A stretch of 64,000 bases of DNA from Antennarius striatus (taxonomy: Eukaryota; Chordata; Actinopteri; Lophiiformes; Antennariidae): contig NC_090792.1 in assembly GCF_040054535.1 (NCBI RefSeq), positions 9,836,491-9,900,490 of the forward strand. The letters are read 5' to 3'. The position numbers and the translations under genes were made by a program. Position 1 is the first letter of the stretch. Each line of letters begins with the position of its first letter. The notes below the pieces were generated by a model, which did not search any database, was not told the origin of the DNA, and saw nothing but the letters and a program-made list of their open reading frames with translations. This document shows, in pieces, positions 23,937 through 36,450 of this stretch.

Positions 23937-26900
23937 CTGAAAAAAAAATATCTATGACTAACATTATTAAATGTAATATATGAATTACAGAAAGTATAAG
24001 AAATAAAAGATAACTTACCTCAGTTGCAATGATGCATTCTTGTTTTTCCTCTGTGATTACATAGACAGACTGGTACGCCAAGTCTCTGGAGGAACACACT
24101 GTTGATATTCTACACTCTGGTCTGTTACTGTGGAGTGAAAATACAAAATGTCAGTTGTTGAGCACAAAAATTGTCAATGATCTGACATTTTGATCTAGCG
24201 ATCCCATGTTGTTTCCCATAAACATAATACCAACATGGATGATTCAACGCTTTCAAATGCTCCTACCTGTACATTCTAGGTAGATTCTTTTTTTCTTCTA
24301 TTGTCTTTTCACAGTTTTCATCTTTGTCCAAAAGGGACGGTTCGTCCTTGTACCCCGTGGAGGTTTTATAGTCCAAGTGGTAGTGGTTGATGTGTTTGTG
24401 ATTTGACTTTTCCCTGGGACAATCCACCTCCAAATCAATCTTTTTATTGTTGTTTTTAAGTTCTAGAGTAGAGATGAGGTTCTCTTTCTGAAAGTCACTC
24501 TTAGAGAGGTTGTTCATGGTGTCTGAATCTTGCTCCTTGTTCCGTTGTCTCCTAACATGACGCAGCACTACTGCTACCATGCAGAGAAGCACCAGAGAAA
24601 CCACTAGGCCAACGCCCAAGCTGATAGCTGCCAAGTTTAACTTGTCCTTGGACTCCCAGCCATTGTTAGGGCTGGGAGTGTTGGGTGAAGGCACATTGTT
24701 GAACTGGCACTGGTGACCGCTGTATTGGTCAGAGCAGACGCAGGAAGGACGGCCTTTTGCTCCAATGGTGCAGGTCCCACCATTCAGGCAGGGTTGAGAG
24801 GCACAGCGGTCTGTCGGCTTGTCGCAGTGGCGGCCCGTGTGTCCAGGAGGGCAGCTGCAGGTGTAGTCGTTGATACGATCTATGCAGGTGGACCCGTTTG
24901 CACATGGGTTCCTTGCGCACTCATTGATGTTGATCTCACAGCGCAGACCTGTGAAGCCTGAGCGACAGCTGCACTGTCGAAGGTTACCATGAATCAAACA
25001 ATGCCCACCTGTGCAAAGGAACAGAGGATTATATGTAGAAGCCTTCCTTAAGTTTCTCATTTTGTTGTATGAAAAGAAAGAGTCAGAGTTCATGATGTGT
25101 TACCATTGGTGCATTGCAGCGAGGTACATTTATCCACCTTCTTCTCACAGTTAAGTCCAGTGTAGCCTACTGGACACTCGCATATGTAAGCATGGCCATT
25201 GTCCCTCTCTCTGCACTTGCCACCATGAAAGCAGGGTGTATCTGCACAGGTCAGCATCCTGTGTTCACAGTGTGTCCCTTCAAACCCCGGTGGGCACACA
25301 CACCGATAGCCATTCTCAGAGTCCTGCAGGAGAAAACATATAAAGCTTATCAAAAAAAGATCGCTGTCAGATGATTTGTGCTATCGTATCCTGTCCACGG
25401 CTGCCTCAATGAACCCCCATTATCCACAGTTTGAATCTATTTACGGTCCACACTCTGTGAACTGGGTCATCTACTGACTTGACAATCGATAGCATCCTCC
25501 TGGACAAGCAGATAGACCGAGGCAAAAACAAAAACAGGAAAGCCTTTGTTGCGGGAAAGGAGAGAGAGAGACTTCCGGACTCACCAAGCAGTGGCCTCCA
25601 TTGCGACAGGGCTGGTTGTCACACTGTTTGACCTCCAAGTCACAATTAACCCCGGTGAAACCTGGCAGACAGGTGCAAGTATAGCTGCCCTGGCCTGTGT
25701 TCATGCATGTAGCCCCATTTTTGCAGGGTTTGTGGTGGGTGCAGTAATTCAGGTCTGCAAACAAACATGTGGTAACATTATGTCATCCGTAATTCCCACA
25801 TTGCATTCAGGTTAGAGACAGAGGCAGGTACACACCTTGGTCACAAAATATGCCTCCCCAGCCTTCCTTGCAGGCACACTGCCACGGTTCTTCACAAGTA
25901 CCATGTTTACATGATGGATGGAGTTTACATACATCACAAAAGAGTCCTTGCCAACCCTTTCTGCATCTGTTCACACATTCAACAGGAAAACATGACTGTT
26001 AGGTCACACTGAAACACTTTAATCCAGCATGTTGTGCTTAAAAAAAAATCAAATCAAACAAAAGACAACACATTTCTGTGGTTGTTTTATGTAAACCCTT
26101 GTGTTTTGGTAGTTTGCACATCTCATGCAGCCAAACAACAAATAGAAAAAATGAAATCAGCCATAAAAGTGAATGGATACTCACATGCACTCTCCAGGTA
26201 GGGTGCAGTTTCCATTCCTTTCGTTGCATCCCTCAAGGCAGATTGCTGTAAAAAGAAATAAAAGGACAAAAAAAAACAACTCAGACTTTTTAATGTTTTT
26301 AATCCCACATTTACAGCACGCTGATGATAACACTTGCATCACATTTAAATCTGTTAATAGATTATTTCTATGAATTTTGCGCGCTTTTCTGTGTGTGACG
26401 TTCAATTCGTGTGGGTTTTTTTTTTTTTTTTCTAGCGCTGAGCGGCTGGTCGCTGAGCAGCAGATGCTTGTTCTCAAAAAAAAAAAGCAGGACAGCTGCC
26501 CCATTGTTTCTAGTGGGCAGTTCGAGCCCCACTTGCAGCTGCTGCCCTTCACCGCCTCAACAATGGGGTCCGCAATTTAGTGGCGCGTGGCGGGCGATAA
26601 TGCTGCGATTAACCCCGGCGCGCGCGCTGCTGGGCGACCACCGGATTGGATTAAAGCCGCACGCGCTCGGAGAGAAAGTGCTCTAATTGGACCCCGCCCC
26701 CCGCCCCCCCCGCCCCCCCCCCGTCTTCAAATTTCACCGCAGCAGCTCCTCTTTCTGTGTTTGGCTCCATCAAAACACCTTGATCATGTAACAGGAATAT
26801 TCAAACGCAAAATAATAACTTGTTTATTAAGATAATTTTTTCAAGTTTTTTTTTTTTCCACAAGAAAAAAAAACCCCCATAAAACACATATTTATTTATT

Positions 26901-28837
26901 ATTTCCCATGTCTTTAAGATGCACAATCTTTATTTTTTTTTTAAACTTGTATGTTTTGTAAATTAGGTCAAGGCCTTTTCAACTCGCCAATAACGCGCCT
27001 CAGTGACCTTTAACCACAAACAGAGGAAAATGTCCATATGGTGTCTGTACTCTTGCTTACGTTCTTGGCAGTATTCTCCCTTCCATCCCGGTAGACAGGC
27101 TATTTGCCCGTCAGGCTTGCAGGTGAAGTGGCCAAAAAGGTCATCTCTCGGAGTGCATATTTTGGAACAAGTGTCCCCGTAGTAATTGTCATTGCAGATG
27201 AACCGGTACGAGTACCTTAGCTCCGTCTGCATCCCGCTCTGGACATCCTGGGACCACTCATGCCCTATTCCCAACTGTCTTTGGATGGCAAAAGAACTAA
27301 TCAAGAAATCAGGGTTGGTGGTGTCTGTGGAGAACAGAATATCGAACATAAATGAATTACTTCCAAACATTAATATTTAACAGATTTATGATGTAGTTGA
27401 TAAATGTAAAATAATAATCCATTAGTGATTTTATTGATGTGTATAAAGTTCCTATTCCTTTCACATGTGACCATTATTTGTCCGTTATGAAAGACCGAAC
27501 AAAAAAGGTGTAAAATCCAGGAAGGGCTGTCAGGGGAATTTTGGCACGGCTTTGTGTTCTCACTTAAGATTGTGCACTTTCCCATGCCTGCCAAAAATAA
27601 AACAAGGGAAGTGCAATTGTGTTGGATAGATTTGATTGTAAGGAATTGTCGTGTGACTCATAAGGCATCCTAACAAACATGGATTAAAATCCCACATACA
27701 TCTGCCAGCACGTCGAGGCAGTTATTGATAAAAATTTATGACAGGCACTCAATCGTCTGCATTAAAGTTGGAGTGTCTCCCTCTAGCGGCCAAGAAGCAT
27801 TTTGCGTCTCCTCACCTCCAGGTGGGTCCGCGGAAGGAGAATACCGGGCTTCAATGACCAGTGAGAAAGCACCCTGTGGGGACAAGGAAGGAAACGTCAA
27901 GAAACATATAAATTAGATGCAGATTAATGTTTGTTTGTTTTTTGTTTTAGTGATACACAGGTCTGGAACGAGGTTCCGACATTCGAAAAAACATGGGGGG
28001 GGTTTTTTGATTGGAAAAAAATCACAAGCTGAAAATACGAGAATGACTGCGCTCATTATTTCATTTGACATTTGAATTCAGTAAATCACTTATCTGACAT
28101 ACAATTTCTGGCGTGGTTGTAACATTAAAACACACTTATCTGACATTGGAAATGTAGATCGTGATGCAATATTTTGTTTTCTGATGATTTGATGTAGGAA
28201 GCATAATGTTAATTTTGGGGTTTAACAGTTATGTTTTTCTTTTCTTTTTTAAAAAAAAAAATTTTGCTCTGACAAGAAGGTTTTTTTTGTTGCTTTTTTT
28301 TTCTTTCTTTGTCTTAAAGTCAAAAAGAAAATTGTTTGAAAGCTTCATGAAACCCTGTCAGATGTTTCCTGAAAACATTTGCATGGTTTCTGCAGAAAGG
28401 CGTGTCTGTGCGGTGGGACAGGTGCTCTTACCGGCCAGGTGAAGTTGAGCGGCAAATGCAGCCGGGCGTCTTGCTGGATGCTGAACGAGTCGGTGCCCAG
28501 AACAGGTGTGGTGGCTGTGCCAAATATACAGTCTCCATGAGAAACCACGGTCTGGAAATTCTTCAAACAAACCCTGAAATAAGTCCTGCAGCCAGTCATG
28601 CTGCAACTAAGTCCGTTTGCCAGCAAACCCTTAGTATTCTGAAAGTGATGGAGATCTAGCTCGAATACACCTGTTCCAAGAACCTAAAACGATACAAAAA
28701 GTGAGCACAAGCAAAACTAATACAACATTTTTTTTTCTTCCTAAAAACAAATGTATTTCATTGAGACTAAAAAATGCTACCTGAGAAAATATTGTCATAA
28801 CTATTACGAAGATCGAGGTGAACCAAACGGCCATCAT
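23931..28837 (-). CDS. dll4: dll4, Delta-like 4 Notch ligand
   Basis: Eleven coding exons join in phase: 28781-28837, 28432-28683, 27816-27873, 27061-27324, 26185-26245, 25836-25966, 25585-25754, 25104-25323, 24267-25008, 24019-24121 and 23931-23936. They give 687 codons (human DLL4 685). Order: signal peptide (1 to about 23), MNNL domain ([29 protein letters not shown]), DSL domain (about 166-208, [19 protein letters not shown]), eight EGF-like repeats (about 212-506) including a calcium-binding type ([15 protein letters not shown]), one membrane segment (about 529-553), a basic stop-transfer, and a cytoplasmic tail with [14 protein letters not shown] and the C-terminal ATEV PDZ ligand. DLL4 presents to Notch receptors on neighbouring cells and restrains endothelial tip-cell fate. 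The start could be either of two tandem ATGs (28832-28837). EGF spacing and the [15 protein letters not shown] motif favour DLL4 over DLL1 or DLC. Confidence 0.97.
26246..27060 (-). promoter_or_regulatory. dll4: dll4 intron 4 with CpG-rich island and G-run tract
   Basis: This 815-bp intron holds a CpG-dense patch (about 26380-26680, with GGCGCGCGCGCTG and similar) and a C-homopolymer tract at 26692-26722 that is four G-runs on the transcribed-sense (minus) strand. The rest of the intron is T/A-rich. The composition is unlike any other intron here. An internal promoter or enhancer is possible but unproven. Confidence 0.45.
27325..27815 (-). promoter_or_regulatory. dll4: dll4 intron 3, candidate endothelial enhancer
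   Basis: The third intron of mammalian DLL4 contains a well-studied arterial enhancer with ETS, RBPJ and FOX/SOX sites. In the same intron here I see CAGGAAG (27518-27524), CATGGGAAAG on the minus strand (27578-27587, one mismatch from an RBPJ site), an ATAAAACA FOX-like site (about 27597-27604) and GGGAAGTG (27606-27613) within about 100 bp. Orthology is by position only. Confidence 0.4.
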
Positions 28838-29261
28838 TTGGAGATTTATATGCGTATCCTTAAAAAAAAAAAATCAGTTTGTCCTCCAACCAAACTCCCC
28901 TATTCCAAGTGATGACGGCAGAAATCACTCGCTGAGATGGCGAATAAATTGATCAAAAATAAATATAATCCTTCTTCCAAATCCTGTAACAGAAGTTCCA
29001 GTTCCACAATCCGTATCCAGAAGAAGTAGTAGGGAAAGACCGAGTTATCCAGTGGTAGAGGTTAGGCAAAAGTCAGTAACGTCAATATCCACAAGTGAGT
29101 CTGTCTGCGGTCTTTATGCTGCCCATCCATCGTGCCGGTCAGATGCTGTTTGCGTGTTCTGTGCTGATGCAAGGCTTGTGTTGCCAACAGTGATGCGGGC
29201 ATGTGGCGGAGCATCAGCGCGTAATGACTCCCAGTGAAGGATGTTTGACGTCCCTCCCGTT

Positions 29262-29268
29262 TTTTATA
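29262..29268 (-). promoter_or_regulatory. dll4: TATA box of dll4
   Basis: The minus strand reads TATAAAA about 425 bp upstream of the dll4 ATG, with CpG-richer DNA downstream (29100-29240). This would put the start site near 29235 and give a 5'UTR of about 400 nt, similar to mammals. The start site itself is inferred. Confidence 0.55.
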
Positions 29269-29299
29269 CGACCGTGTGTGGTGCCACTACACACACTGT

Positions 29300-32200
29300 C
29301 AGTCACCAGACACCGCCCACTCTCCTCTCCACCTTCTTTTTGCTCCTAACATCATCCCTGAAATTTTGGAGTAGATTGTCTCTGCGGTTTGCGCGCAAAA
29401 TGTTCACCCAAATAACGGACTCCCGAGTGCGTCTTTACGCATGAGACTTCACAGCTTTCTCGTTTGCTTCCTGCGTTTATCAAAGAGCGATAACGGAAAA
29501 GTGAAGGATCCTCACTTCCAATACCTAGTCTCACTCAGACTGTAAATAAAAATCTAATCAAGTGCACAAGTTTAAAATAAATGATATAGATGTATTAATT
29601 GAGAAACATCTCCACACACACCAAACAAACAAACACAATCCACTTTTGTTAATGACTGGAAAGATCAGTTCAAATCTTATTTTAGGTCTGAAGACCTAAG
29701 AAATGTACAATAATTATTTGAATGCAAATAAACAGACCAATCTTTTTCACTGTAATAGACAACATTGTAACACAGATCCTCAGCTGTTTGTGATTTAAAA
29801 AAACATTAAAAAATTGTCATTAAAAGCCTCTATTATAAGCAAATGACTTGCATGGGGGGGGGGGGGGTCAACATTGTGTACCACATGAAGCTCAACAGTG
29901 TTTGTTGAACTAACACAAACTATACCCAATGAATAAACTTTGTTCTACTTTCAAGTTTAATTTAATTGTTCCAAAAGGAAAATAAATGCTGCTAAACAAA
30001 ATTCAATTCAAATGTCATATGCATTTTCATCACAGGTAATCTCATGCTGGGTGCAGACATTGTTACCTTTGTCACCCCTGTGGCTGACCACCCTGTCTGG
30101 GAGGCTTTACAGTGAGGGAACACAACTCTGGAGCTGTTCCCTGACCATGAAGGTGTCTGGCTGAACAGCTCTGACATCATCTCTACACCCCCACCTTTGA
30201 CCTATAGGTTTGAGTTTGACAATGGACTATTGAGTCTGAATTGGTGTGAATAAGAGGTCCGGACATCTCAGAGCTCTGATGGGTAGAAGAACTTGGTTTT
30301 CCCACCATTGACTGGATCACACAGATCCTGTGCAGAATCAATGTGGCCCAGTATAGCGATGTTAAACTACATTCCTGTTTGCAAAACTGAACTCATTTAT
30401 CAGTCAGGCATCTTCCGAGTTACTAGGGCTGCCATGGACTCTAGAGGCCAATCAATCTCCTCTGTAGAGCGAAGCATACAGTTTAATGGTGCTTCTACCC
30501 TTCTTTCATACACATAAAAATATCCATACACTTTAATATTTGATGGCACGGGGCTAAGGTTCCCCTTCTGTGGCTCAAGTTACAACTCTGTATAAAGCTT
30601 TGGACACTCCTAAACAGGCTGCGATGCTTCGACTGGAAAGCCTTTCTGCAGTATGAAGCATAAAAAATAGGACCAGCATCACCAGGCTTTTTTGTTAAAT
30701 TTTTCTTTTAAGTATTATTTCAGCCAATTTCAGGCATTATCTGCCCCCGTGCCGATGAAATGTCATTGATTTGCTTTAGTATTTTTTGAAGATTCATAGC
30801 AAAACACCACAGAATCATTCTCTGAAGCAAGTGACAAAGCTGGTGACCTGTTTCCAAAGCATACCAAAGCATGGAATAGTAATCCTGCTTGCGTGGCATC
30901 ATAGTGTAAAATAAATTCTCTGGATGATCCCAAAATGAATATGACTATATTTACACCATTTTAGAGTCATAAAACCTGGCCTAAAATGTTGGGATGTTTG
31001 AAATCACAGGTAGCTTTATGGGGGTATTTACTCTTGGCAAGTGCAAACAATAATCTAACCGGCTCTTTTCTGCTGCAGTGCTTTAGAATAAACAAAGCCT
31101 TGGAAACAGACATTGGCCCACAGCAGCACCGCCTCAGCCACTTACGGGACATCATTTTTCTTTGTGACAGTGTTTTGTAAAGCTGACTTCTGTTTGATTG
31201 TTCCATGGCTTTTCAGCTGGCATCCAAAGCTTAAAAATAACATGTTGATTGAGACATGAAGAGGTGCGTCTAGACTCAGACTTATTAGGTAGGTTGCTGT
31301 TAATGAGGAAGAGTCTGATTCAGTTGTTTGGTTCACTGGCAGATGGATGTTTCTTCCTGAGAAGGCCTGTCTTCTGAACATTGTTCAAGTTCTTGATGTT
31401 GGAATATTTGAAATCTCCTTACATGGATAAGTTTATCAAATCAAGGATGTGTTAATCCAACCCTCTAAGATCCTGGTTGTTTGGTGTTTTAGATGAAAGC
31501 AATCCAAAACACATTTACTCATAACTTTGGTAACCAACATACTGGTAATATTTATTTATGTCCTAAACAAGTAGGGATCAGTTTGTCCTCAATCAATACA
31601 ATGGTGATGAAATCTCACATTTCTCTCAAAACACCAGTGTGTGTTTACAATTTGTTTGCATTGGACAGTTTATACAGTCAACCTGAAAGTGAAGCTACTT
31701 CACCATCACATGAAAATATCACATTGTGTCATTAGGTGTTGGCTTTTCTTCTTTTGTCATATTCCTCGTCTGTCGTCCTCTGTATCCATCACTGTTGACC
31801 GGATCTGCTCTGGCTGCTGTATCGGTAGCATGAACAACCTGAGCAAGTGTAACAGGAATTTAGCTACAGTGCTAACAGATGGCTCCCTTTAGTTCCAAAA
31901 TCTGCCCTTTTTAATGCGCAGCAGTTTAACACTTCTTTACAGCACATTTGATCTCTGTGCCCCAATCTGTCAGACCGATCAATGGGGCTTTTGATGTGTG
32001 CTGCCAATGGATCTGAGGCATCTAAGCACAGAGCCCTTAGAGCACAAATCACCTGCTGCTGCAATTAGAAAAGCAAGGGGTGCTTTCCTTCTCTCAGGGC
32101 GCCATGCTGCCTTGTCTTACTGCCTTCAGATACACAAATACTGTCTCAGTGCGTGCAGTGATTTTGCAATATATTTGTTTGAACAACTACTGTTGACATA

Positions 32201-33680
32201 CAGTATATGTGCCAGTTTAAAATGTAAAGAGCATTTCCAGAAAAAATGTGCAAGGAGGATAAAATGTTGAATTTCATCCAGTTGATTAAAAGCAATTCAT
32301 TTCTCTCTGCTCTGAATTTTTCCACTTAGAACACACATAATATTAAATCGGTATCATTAAATTCCACTTTGCTTTATAATGTCACAAATCATTGTCTGCT
32401 TCCAAACCTTCAGATGACACAGGGCATAATTTAGAGACCCTGACATTATGATTAGCTGTTCTGGAACTTTCCAGCCACCCTCTTGCTCTGCTGTTGACAA
32501 AACACAAGGTTTAGCACTCTTCTACCCTTACAACCCAACCAACAACACACATTCGTCATTGATACCACACTGGGGTGCGTGTAGGGGTGCGTCACTACAC
32601 ATGAGCACAGTTACTATAAAGCCGTCTGGTGGATGACATCATTTAAGCCCTCAGCTGAACCACACATGTCTGTAGAACGGCTTCTGTTCAGGTTGAAAAC
32701 CAGGTCAAGATGATCTGAGGCCATGTGTGGAGCAGATGTCTGTGTGCCACTATTCCAAGAGACAGCAGCACATGAGCACCCCGATACAGGCAGAGACCAT
32801 CCATTCAATAGTTGATATTGATCTGAACAGACCAGCTCCACCTTTGACACATGGAGCGGCAGCAGGGACAGACATTACCACATCTGTCACTGTAGCAGAA
32901 CAATGTCGCTTTCTGCTACATTAGAGGAGACGTCTTTCCTTTCTGAGCCTCTTCCTCTCCCCGTCGCTGCTGTTTATGTTGCACCTGAGCAGAAAATACG
33001 TTTGTGAAAGACTCTTCCATAAAATTCACGAATCTTTTCATACCCTACCCCTAACTTGAGTGACCACCAGAACAGAGCTAATTGTGTGTGAGTGGAAAAA
33101 GCTACTGTAGCTTGAGGAAATCCTCCTCAGCCGGAGTCAAAGAATCCCTGCTTCATGCAAGACAAAACCTCACAGCAGGAAAAGGAAAGAGATAAATGGA
33201 GGAGAAGGAAGAGCGTGCTGGTGTGAAGAGGGCTGTTAAAATTGCACCCACTAGCCTATCAGGAAGCCCAGCCTGAGACTGAGAGGCTTCAGGCCGTGAA
33301 GGACGTGTGGTTCACAGACTGATCTACCTGTTAATGTGAGCATGAACAGGTGCGTTCCCTTCAGGAGCTGCACACAGGATCTCTGTGTCCTCAGTGTTGT
33401 CTGGCAGCAGAGATGCAATGCAGGTCATGTTTTTAAATAGCTCCTATTAATTGTGTTTTATTAAGGCTGGCTTCAAAAAATCAGGAGAATGAAAATAACC
33501 ATCAAACTAATAGCCAATAATAGTCTCTTTGCATCTGCATCACCAAAGGAGAAGTTCAACACAATCACTGAACATCAGCAGCTGTGATTAGAGCCCATCA
33601 TGCTGTTAGCTGCTGGGATTCTAGTTTGATTGCCCAAAGACTTAATGATCCCTAATCTGCTGTTCATGCACTGTTTCCTG
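29300..33680. other. dll4-exd1 intergenic, proximal part
   Basis: First 4 kb upstream of dll4. AT-rich, with a 14-base G run at 29854-29867 and no coding exon. A minus-strand ETS-like GGAAGTGAGG lies near 29512-29521. Distal dll4 regulation could lie here; nothing in the sequence proves it. Confidence 0.5.
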
Positions 33681-36450
33681 ACCAGGGGCAGATGACCTCT
33701 CTACTATATCATTGGTTATTTATGGCGATGGATCCAGGAGTATTTTTAGAAAGTTTGTTGTTTTTTCCTTTTATGAGGAGTTTCCTACCTTCGCTTCCGA
33801 TTTTACGAAAAAAGATTGCTGGGAATTCTGCTGTTGTTGCGTGTAGGAGTAAAATGATTGAGGATGAGCGTCTCGCTGTGTGTGTGTTTGTGTGTTTGCG
33901 TGTGTGTGTGTGTGTGTGTGTGTGGGCTCTAAAGAAACTATATTTTCTGTGGCTGTGTGAGCCCTTTCTTTGTCCTGCCAGTCACCAGGAGCTCTTCTGA
34001 AGCCGTGAAACTGAAATGTGACCTTTTGTCTGGATTCCATTTAGCCTGCTGAACTGCGTCTGACCTCATAATGCTCACTGTGTACATACACACAAACCCA
34101 CCTCTACTCGGCAGGACAAATGCCATACGAATCCTTTTCATTAGTTCTTGTTATCTGAGGCCTTCAAGCCTGGATGTGATGTTACCATCCAAACCACACA
34201 GATGGTGTGTATCCCCTCACGGCCATTTAGTCCTTCAGATATCATGTTAAAAACATTCAGGCTTTGCTCCATGCTCACCTAGTTCTGTACTGAGACAGGA
34301 GCTGACTGCATGCTGTTTGTTTGATTCCCTCAGTGGTATCTTGGGTTAACCCATTTCTTCCAAAAACTATGGAGTGTTATTCCAACTTGATGTTTGTCAT
34401 TCCCAATTTGAACCAGTTATTACCCTTTTAACTTTATTCTCACAAGCAATTATCGTATCTCTCAAGAGTCCGCTCATAGAATGCATCAATAGGTTAGATG
34501 TCATGTTTTTAATATTTCCTCGATTTAAAAATGTACCACACTGGGCAGTGCGGTACACCAACTCCTCCTTATCTGGAAATATGAAAGACGAAGAGATTTC
34601 TCACAGGCATATCGGTGTGCAGTGAAGTAACGAAAGCCATTTCGCTGTTTCTATTTTGCAAATGTTTGGATTTTTTTGTTTTCTTTCAATTCTGGACCAC
34701 TTCTAGCGGCAGTAGATGAATAGTGTTCTTCACCATACAAATTAATCTTTCTGTTCAATGTTTGTGTACATACTCACACTGTGATGATTTATTAGCTACA
34801 GTGATAAATGATGCTGATATCATAACTGCTGACCTTGCACATTTTAGGGGCAAATTGTTTATATTGCAGCCTGATGCCAGAGGACCGGAGCATAATGTCA
34901 GTGTGATGCAATGCTGTGAAAACATCCTTGTAAAAGATTTTACGGTTGAATTAAACGGTTGGAAACAAAACAAAATCTTTAATATAACATCAATGTTTAT
35001 AGTATTGATTGATCTTATGAGTGCTTTCGCCTATAGGACGTCCAGAGTTAAACACTTATGTGGCTGGCAGGTTAGTAATAGGGGTAAAAACGGATATTGC
35101 TTTGACTTTGTGAGCTTATTTTTATTTTCCAAGGTTATGTGTCAATGCAGACCCAGTGCATATAAAACCTGTAATAGTACAAGAACTTTCCTTTTTGGAG
35201 TAATCTGTATACAACAACCTTACTTAAAATTAGCTGATCCTTGCCACAACACGGTCAGGTCTGCTGAAGTGTGATGTCACTGACGTGACATTACAGAAGT
35301 TATGATGATTTTATGTTATAAGATTACCCTGAGAAGCTAAAATCAGGGCTTACTAACTCATAGTCTTGACATACCTTAAAGGTTTGCATTGAAAAGAGTA
35401 AGATTTATGCTGCGTTAGGTGACATGGAGCTTTACTTTGCCTGGTTACGGTCGTGACAAGTGTCAGCTGGTCACTTTTTGTCACCCACTCCCCCAACAGC
35501 CGCTACCCTCCGGCCTCCACCTCCCGCCCTCTCACCCTCACCCCATCCTCGGCCTTACCCTGAGCCTGGGAGCGGAATTCTGGGAACATTTTTCCATGTG
35601 AAATGCCGAGGTCCAGTCGAAGGGTGTGACGCCAGTGCATTGTTTCAGCAGCAAAAAAGGAACCGCTTGTGATGAGGCCAGTTCCTGTTAGTTTCAAAAA
35701 AACAGGCACTTTCTCACACCGACTTCCTTCCTCATTGGACAGCACAAAGCAATCCCAGACCAACCAGCAAAGCGAAAAAGAGAGAGAGAGAGAAGGAAGA
35801 AGAGCAGTAGGAGAGGCGCGCTTGTATTTCATGAAATATTTTCAGTCCGTGCAGGTTGTGTGTCTGTCGCTGGAAACACACACGGCTTCTCCTTTAGTTA
35901 CAGGTCCTTTATCTGCACACACAGAACCCTGTATTACATGCAAACCATTATTCACTGTCTGCTAAGAAACAGCGTGATAATCTTATCTTTACTGCCTACA
36001 CGATTGTCATCGCTCAGCTGACTCTCAGTGTACCCTTGCTTTTTACTGTTGCTACTACTATTGCCTCCACTGTTGTCAGGTGAAGGCAGGAGTGTGGTCT
36101 TTGGTTGTCATTGAAAAACCTGATTGATACTTTTAGGAAAACCTTGCATGACACATTCAAAAACTAGAATGAGAATGAGGAAAGCAAGTGAGAAAGGCTT
36201 TAAGGCTCAACTGATTGAGAGAACGGGACTCAGGAAGCACCTGCCCGAGTGGAGGGCTAGGCATTCATCTGACCCTGCTCACATCAGGTGGCTTCCTTGT
36301 TTATGTTATCTCTGTAGCTCCCTGTGGCCCGACCACCATTGGCTGCCCTCAGCCACTCCTCTTTTGCCCACACTCATTGATCAACTTGTTTTTTTTTTCT
36401 TTTTTCATTATCAAAACAACTGAATAGAGAAGAAAAATACCTCTCGGCAC
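33680..36450. other. dll4-exd1 intergenic, middle part
   Basis: Contains a TG-rich microsatellite (33874-33925), an unusually long stop-free plus-strand frame at 34723-35274 with no recognisable domain, and a pyrimidine/C-rich block at 35478-35580. No gene is supported. Confidence 0.5.
33874..33925. repeat. Imperfect (TG)n microsatellite
   Basis: TG repeats interrupted by TTTG and TTTGCG, about 52 bp. Confidence 0.9.

Noticed and set aside
23830-24018. Read-through of dll4 exon 10 into a hydrophobic tail
   Set aside because: A consensus donor directly follows ACT GAG, and a good acceptor 82 nt on gives V-stop, as in other Delta genes.
24713-24961. Plus-strand open frame of 82 codons
   Set aside because: Antisense shadow of the EGF-repeat exon of dll4.
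26440-26535. GTTCGAGCCCC resembling a tRNA B box
   Set aside because: No matching A box, acceptor stem or terminator could be assembled around it; it is part of the CpG-rich intron patch.
33692-34000. 102-codon open frame including a TG repeat
   Set aside because: No domain, contains a microsatellite and overlaps open frames on the other strand.
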